Shown here: positions 63,487-64,000 of the stretch, piece after piece
How the letters are laid out: every line of letters starts with the position of its first letter
Position numbering within the stretch: position 1 is the stretch's first letter
The notes under the pieces: generated by a model
Seen by the model: the letters and a program-made list of their open reading frames with translations, nothing else
What the model was told of the DNA's origin: nothing
Database searches by the model: none
Translations under genes and position numbers: made by a program
NCBI RefSeq assembly: GCF_009827615.1
Contig: NZ_WTYU01000002.1
Span: 248,001 to 312,000 of the forward strand
Source: Allopontixanthobacter confluentis
GTDB lineage: Bacteria; Pseudomonadota; Alphaproteobacteria; Sphingomonadales; Sphingomonadaceae
Direction of reading: 5' to 3'
Length of the DNA: 64,000 nt

Positions 63487-64000
63487 ATGGCTGCAAAATC
63501 GATATTGGCAATCCTCATTGGAGCCACGAGCCTGTCCGGCTGCATGGCCGCGAACCAGCTTCCGACGGAACGTCTAGCTTCGGCTACGCTGACCCTTTCG
63601 AATGGAGCGCCAGCCGGAACGGCCCAGCTTGTGGCCGCCGGACAGCAGCTTTCTCTAGCTGTGGCCATTACCGGAATCTCTGAAGGGGCACACGGCCTGC
63701 ATCTCCATACAACCGGTTCATGCGTCAGGCCTGATTTCACATCAGCTGGCGGACATTTGAACCCCACCAACAAGGATCATGGCAAATTAAGCCCGAATGG
63801 CAGTCACGTGGGGGACATGCCGAACCTTGAAGTGGGCAATTCTCGGACAGCGTCTGCCACTATCGATCTGGCGGGAGAGCGTTCAGAAATCATGGCATGG
63901 CTGTTCGATGCAGATGGCATCGCAGTCGTGGTTCATGCAGGCGCTGACGATTACCGAACAGACCCTTCCGGCGACGCTGGCTCGCGTATCGCCTGCGGTG
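63487..64000 (+). CDS. sodC: Cu/Zn superoxide dismutase lipoprotein, 3' end outside the window
   Basis: Periplasmic superoxide dismutase. ATG 63487 (MAAKSILAILIGA) follows AGGAG at good spacing; ATG 63481 is an alternative. A lipobox LSGC lies about 20 residues in, so the enzyme is lipid-anchored. Copper and zinc ligands are seen in GLHLHTTGSC, AGGHLNP and later VVVHAGADDY. The frame runs to the window end at the motif GSRIACG, which is a few residues short of the usual C-terminus. It follows ompA after two terminators and thus has its own promoter. Confidence 0.93.
   Translation, partial: MAAKSILAILIGATSLSGCMAANQLPTERLASATLTLSNGAPAGTAQLVAAGQQLSLAVAITGISEGAHGLHLHTTGSCVRPDFTSAGGHLNPTNKDHGKLSPNGSHVGDMPNLEVGNSRTASATIDLAGERSEIMAWLFDADGIAVVVHAGADDYRTDPSGDAGSRIACG

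Overview
The window reads as a chromosomal segment of a free-living alphaproteobacterium of the order Sphingomonadales, most likely an Erythrobacteraceae relative. The evidence is a serine palmitoyltransferase with its own acyl carrier protein (sphingolipid synthesis), CtrA and DivK cell-cycle regulators, sigma-EcfG type promoters (GGAAC-N16/17-CGTT), GANTC sites clustered at ctrA, and a gene transfer agent (GTA) cluster of the Rhodobacter capsulatus type. No rRNA, tRNA or CRISPR array was seen.

Layout. 1-11.8 kb: a CDC48-type AAA ATPase cut by the left edge, the scoA-scoB CoA-transferase pair, metK, lnt, a DUF4167 gene, the overlapping hisS-prfA-prmC operon and ppa. 11.8-27.4 kb: a BON-MscS channel and pmbA, lptB-rpoN followed by ctrA, trmB, a TauE/SafE permease, the malic enzyme-phosphotransacetylase fusion maeB, mutS, small stress or membrane proteins and a 3-hydroxyacyl-CoA dehydrogenase. 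27.4-36.4 kb: cobalamin adenosyltransferase, gluQRS, an HNH endonuclease, a kynA-kynB-kynU operon (tryptophan to anthranilate), a peptide-type solute-binding lipoprotein, a PilZ protein and a one-cysteine DksA. 36.6-45 kb: a Sel1 protein behind a CtrA-like box, a tightly overlapping minus-strand operon (DUF3572, HAD, ridA, GDPD, DUF482), divK, acyl carrier protein-spt, a fatty acid hydroxylase family protein, a Crp/Fnr regulator and yqaA.

45-47.95 kb is a small accessory islet between yqaA and the GTA: an IS1595-family transposase, a DUF3800 protein, a 52-residue charged protein and a two-helix membrane protein. 48.05-62.06 kb is a complete-looking GTA structural cluster, from terminase small subunit to a DUF2793 protein, all on the plus strand with many ATGA overlaps. 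Two details stand out: a long TIM-barrel-sized N-terminal region sits on the gp12 (DUF2460) protein while the gp15 hub is short, and an intrinsic terminator plus an 11-C tract precede the major capsid gene. The window ends with ompA (with a sigma-EcfG promoter and a separate terminator upstream of it) and a sodC lipoprotein cut by the right edge.

The most interesting signals beyond the genes are: a possible sigma-EcfG-driven small RNA unit between the GTA and ompA; a terminator-bounded mini-unit with a 31-codon frame upstream of the CDC48 gene; a dense GANTC cluster with a CtrA-like box in front of ctrA; a perfect 16-bp palindrome in front of metK; the GTA capsid leader; and the accessory islet.
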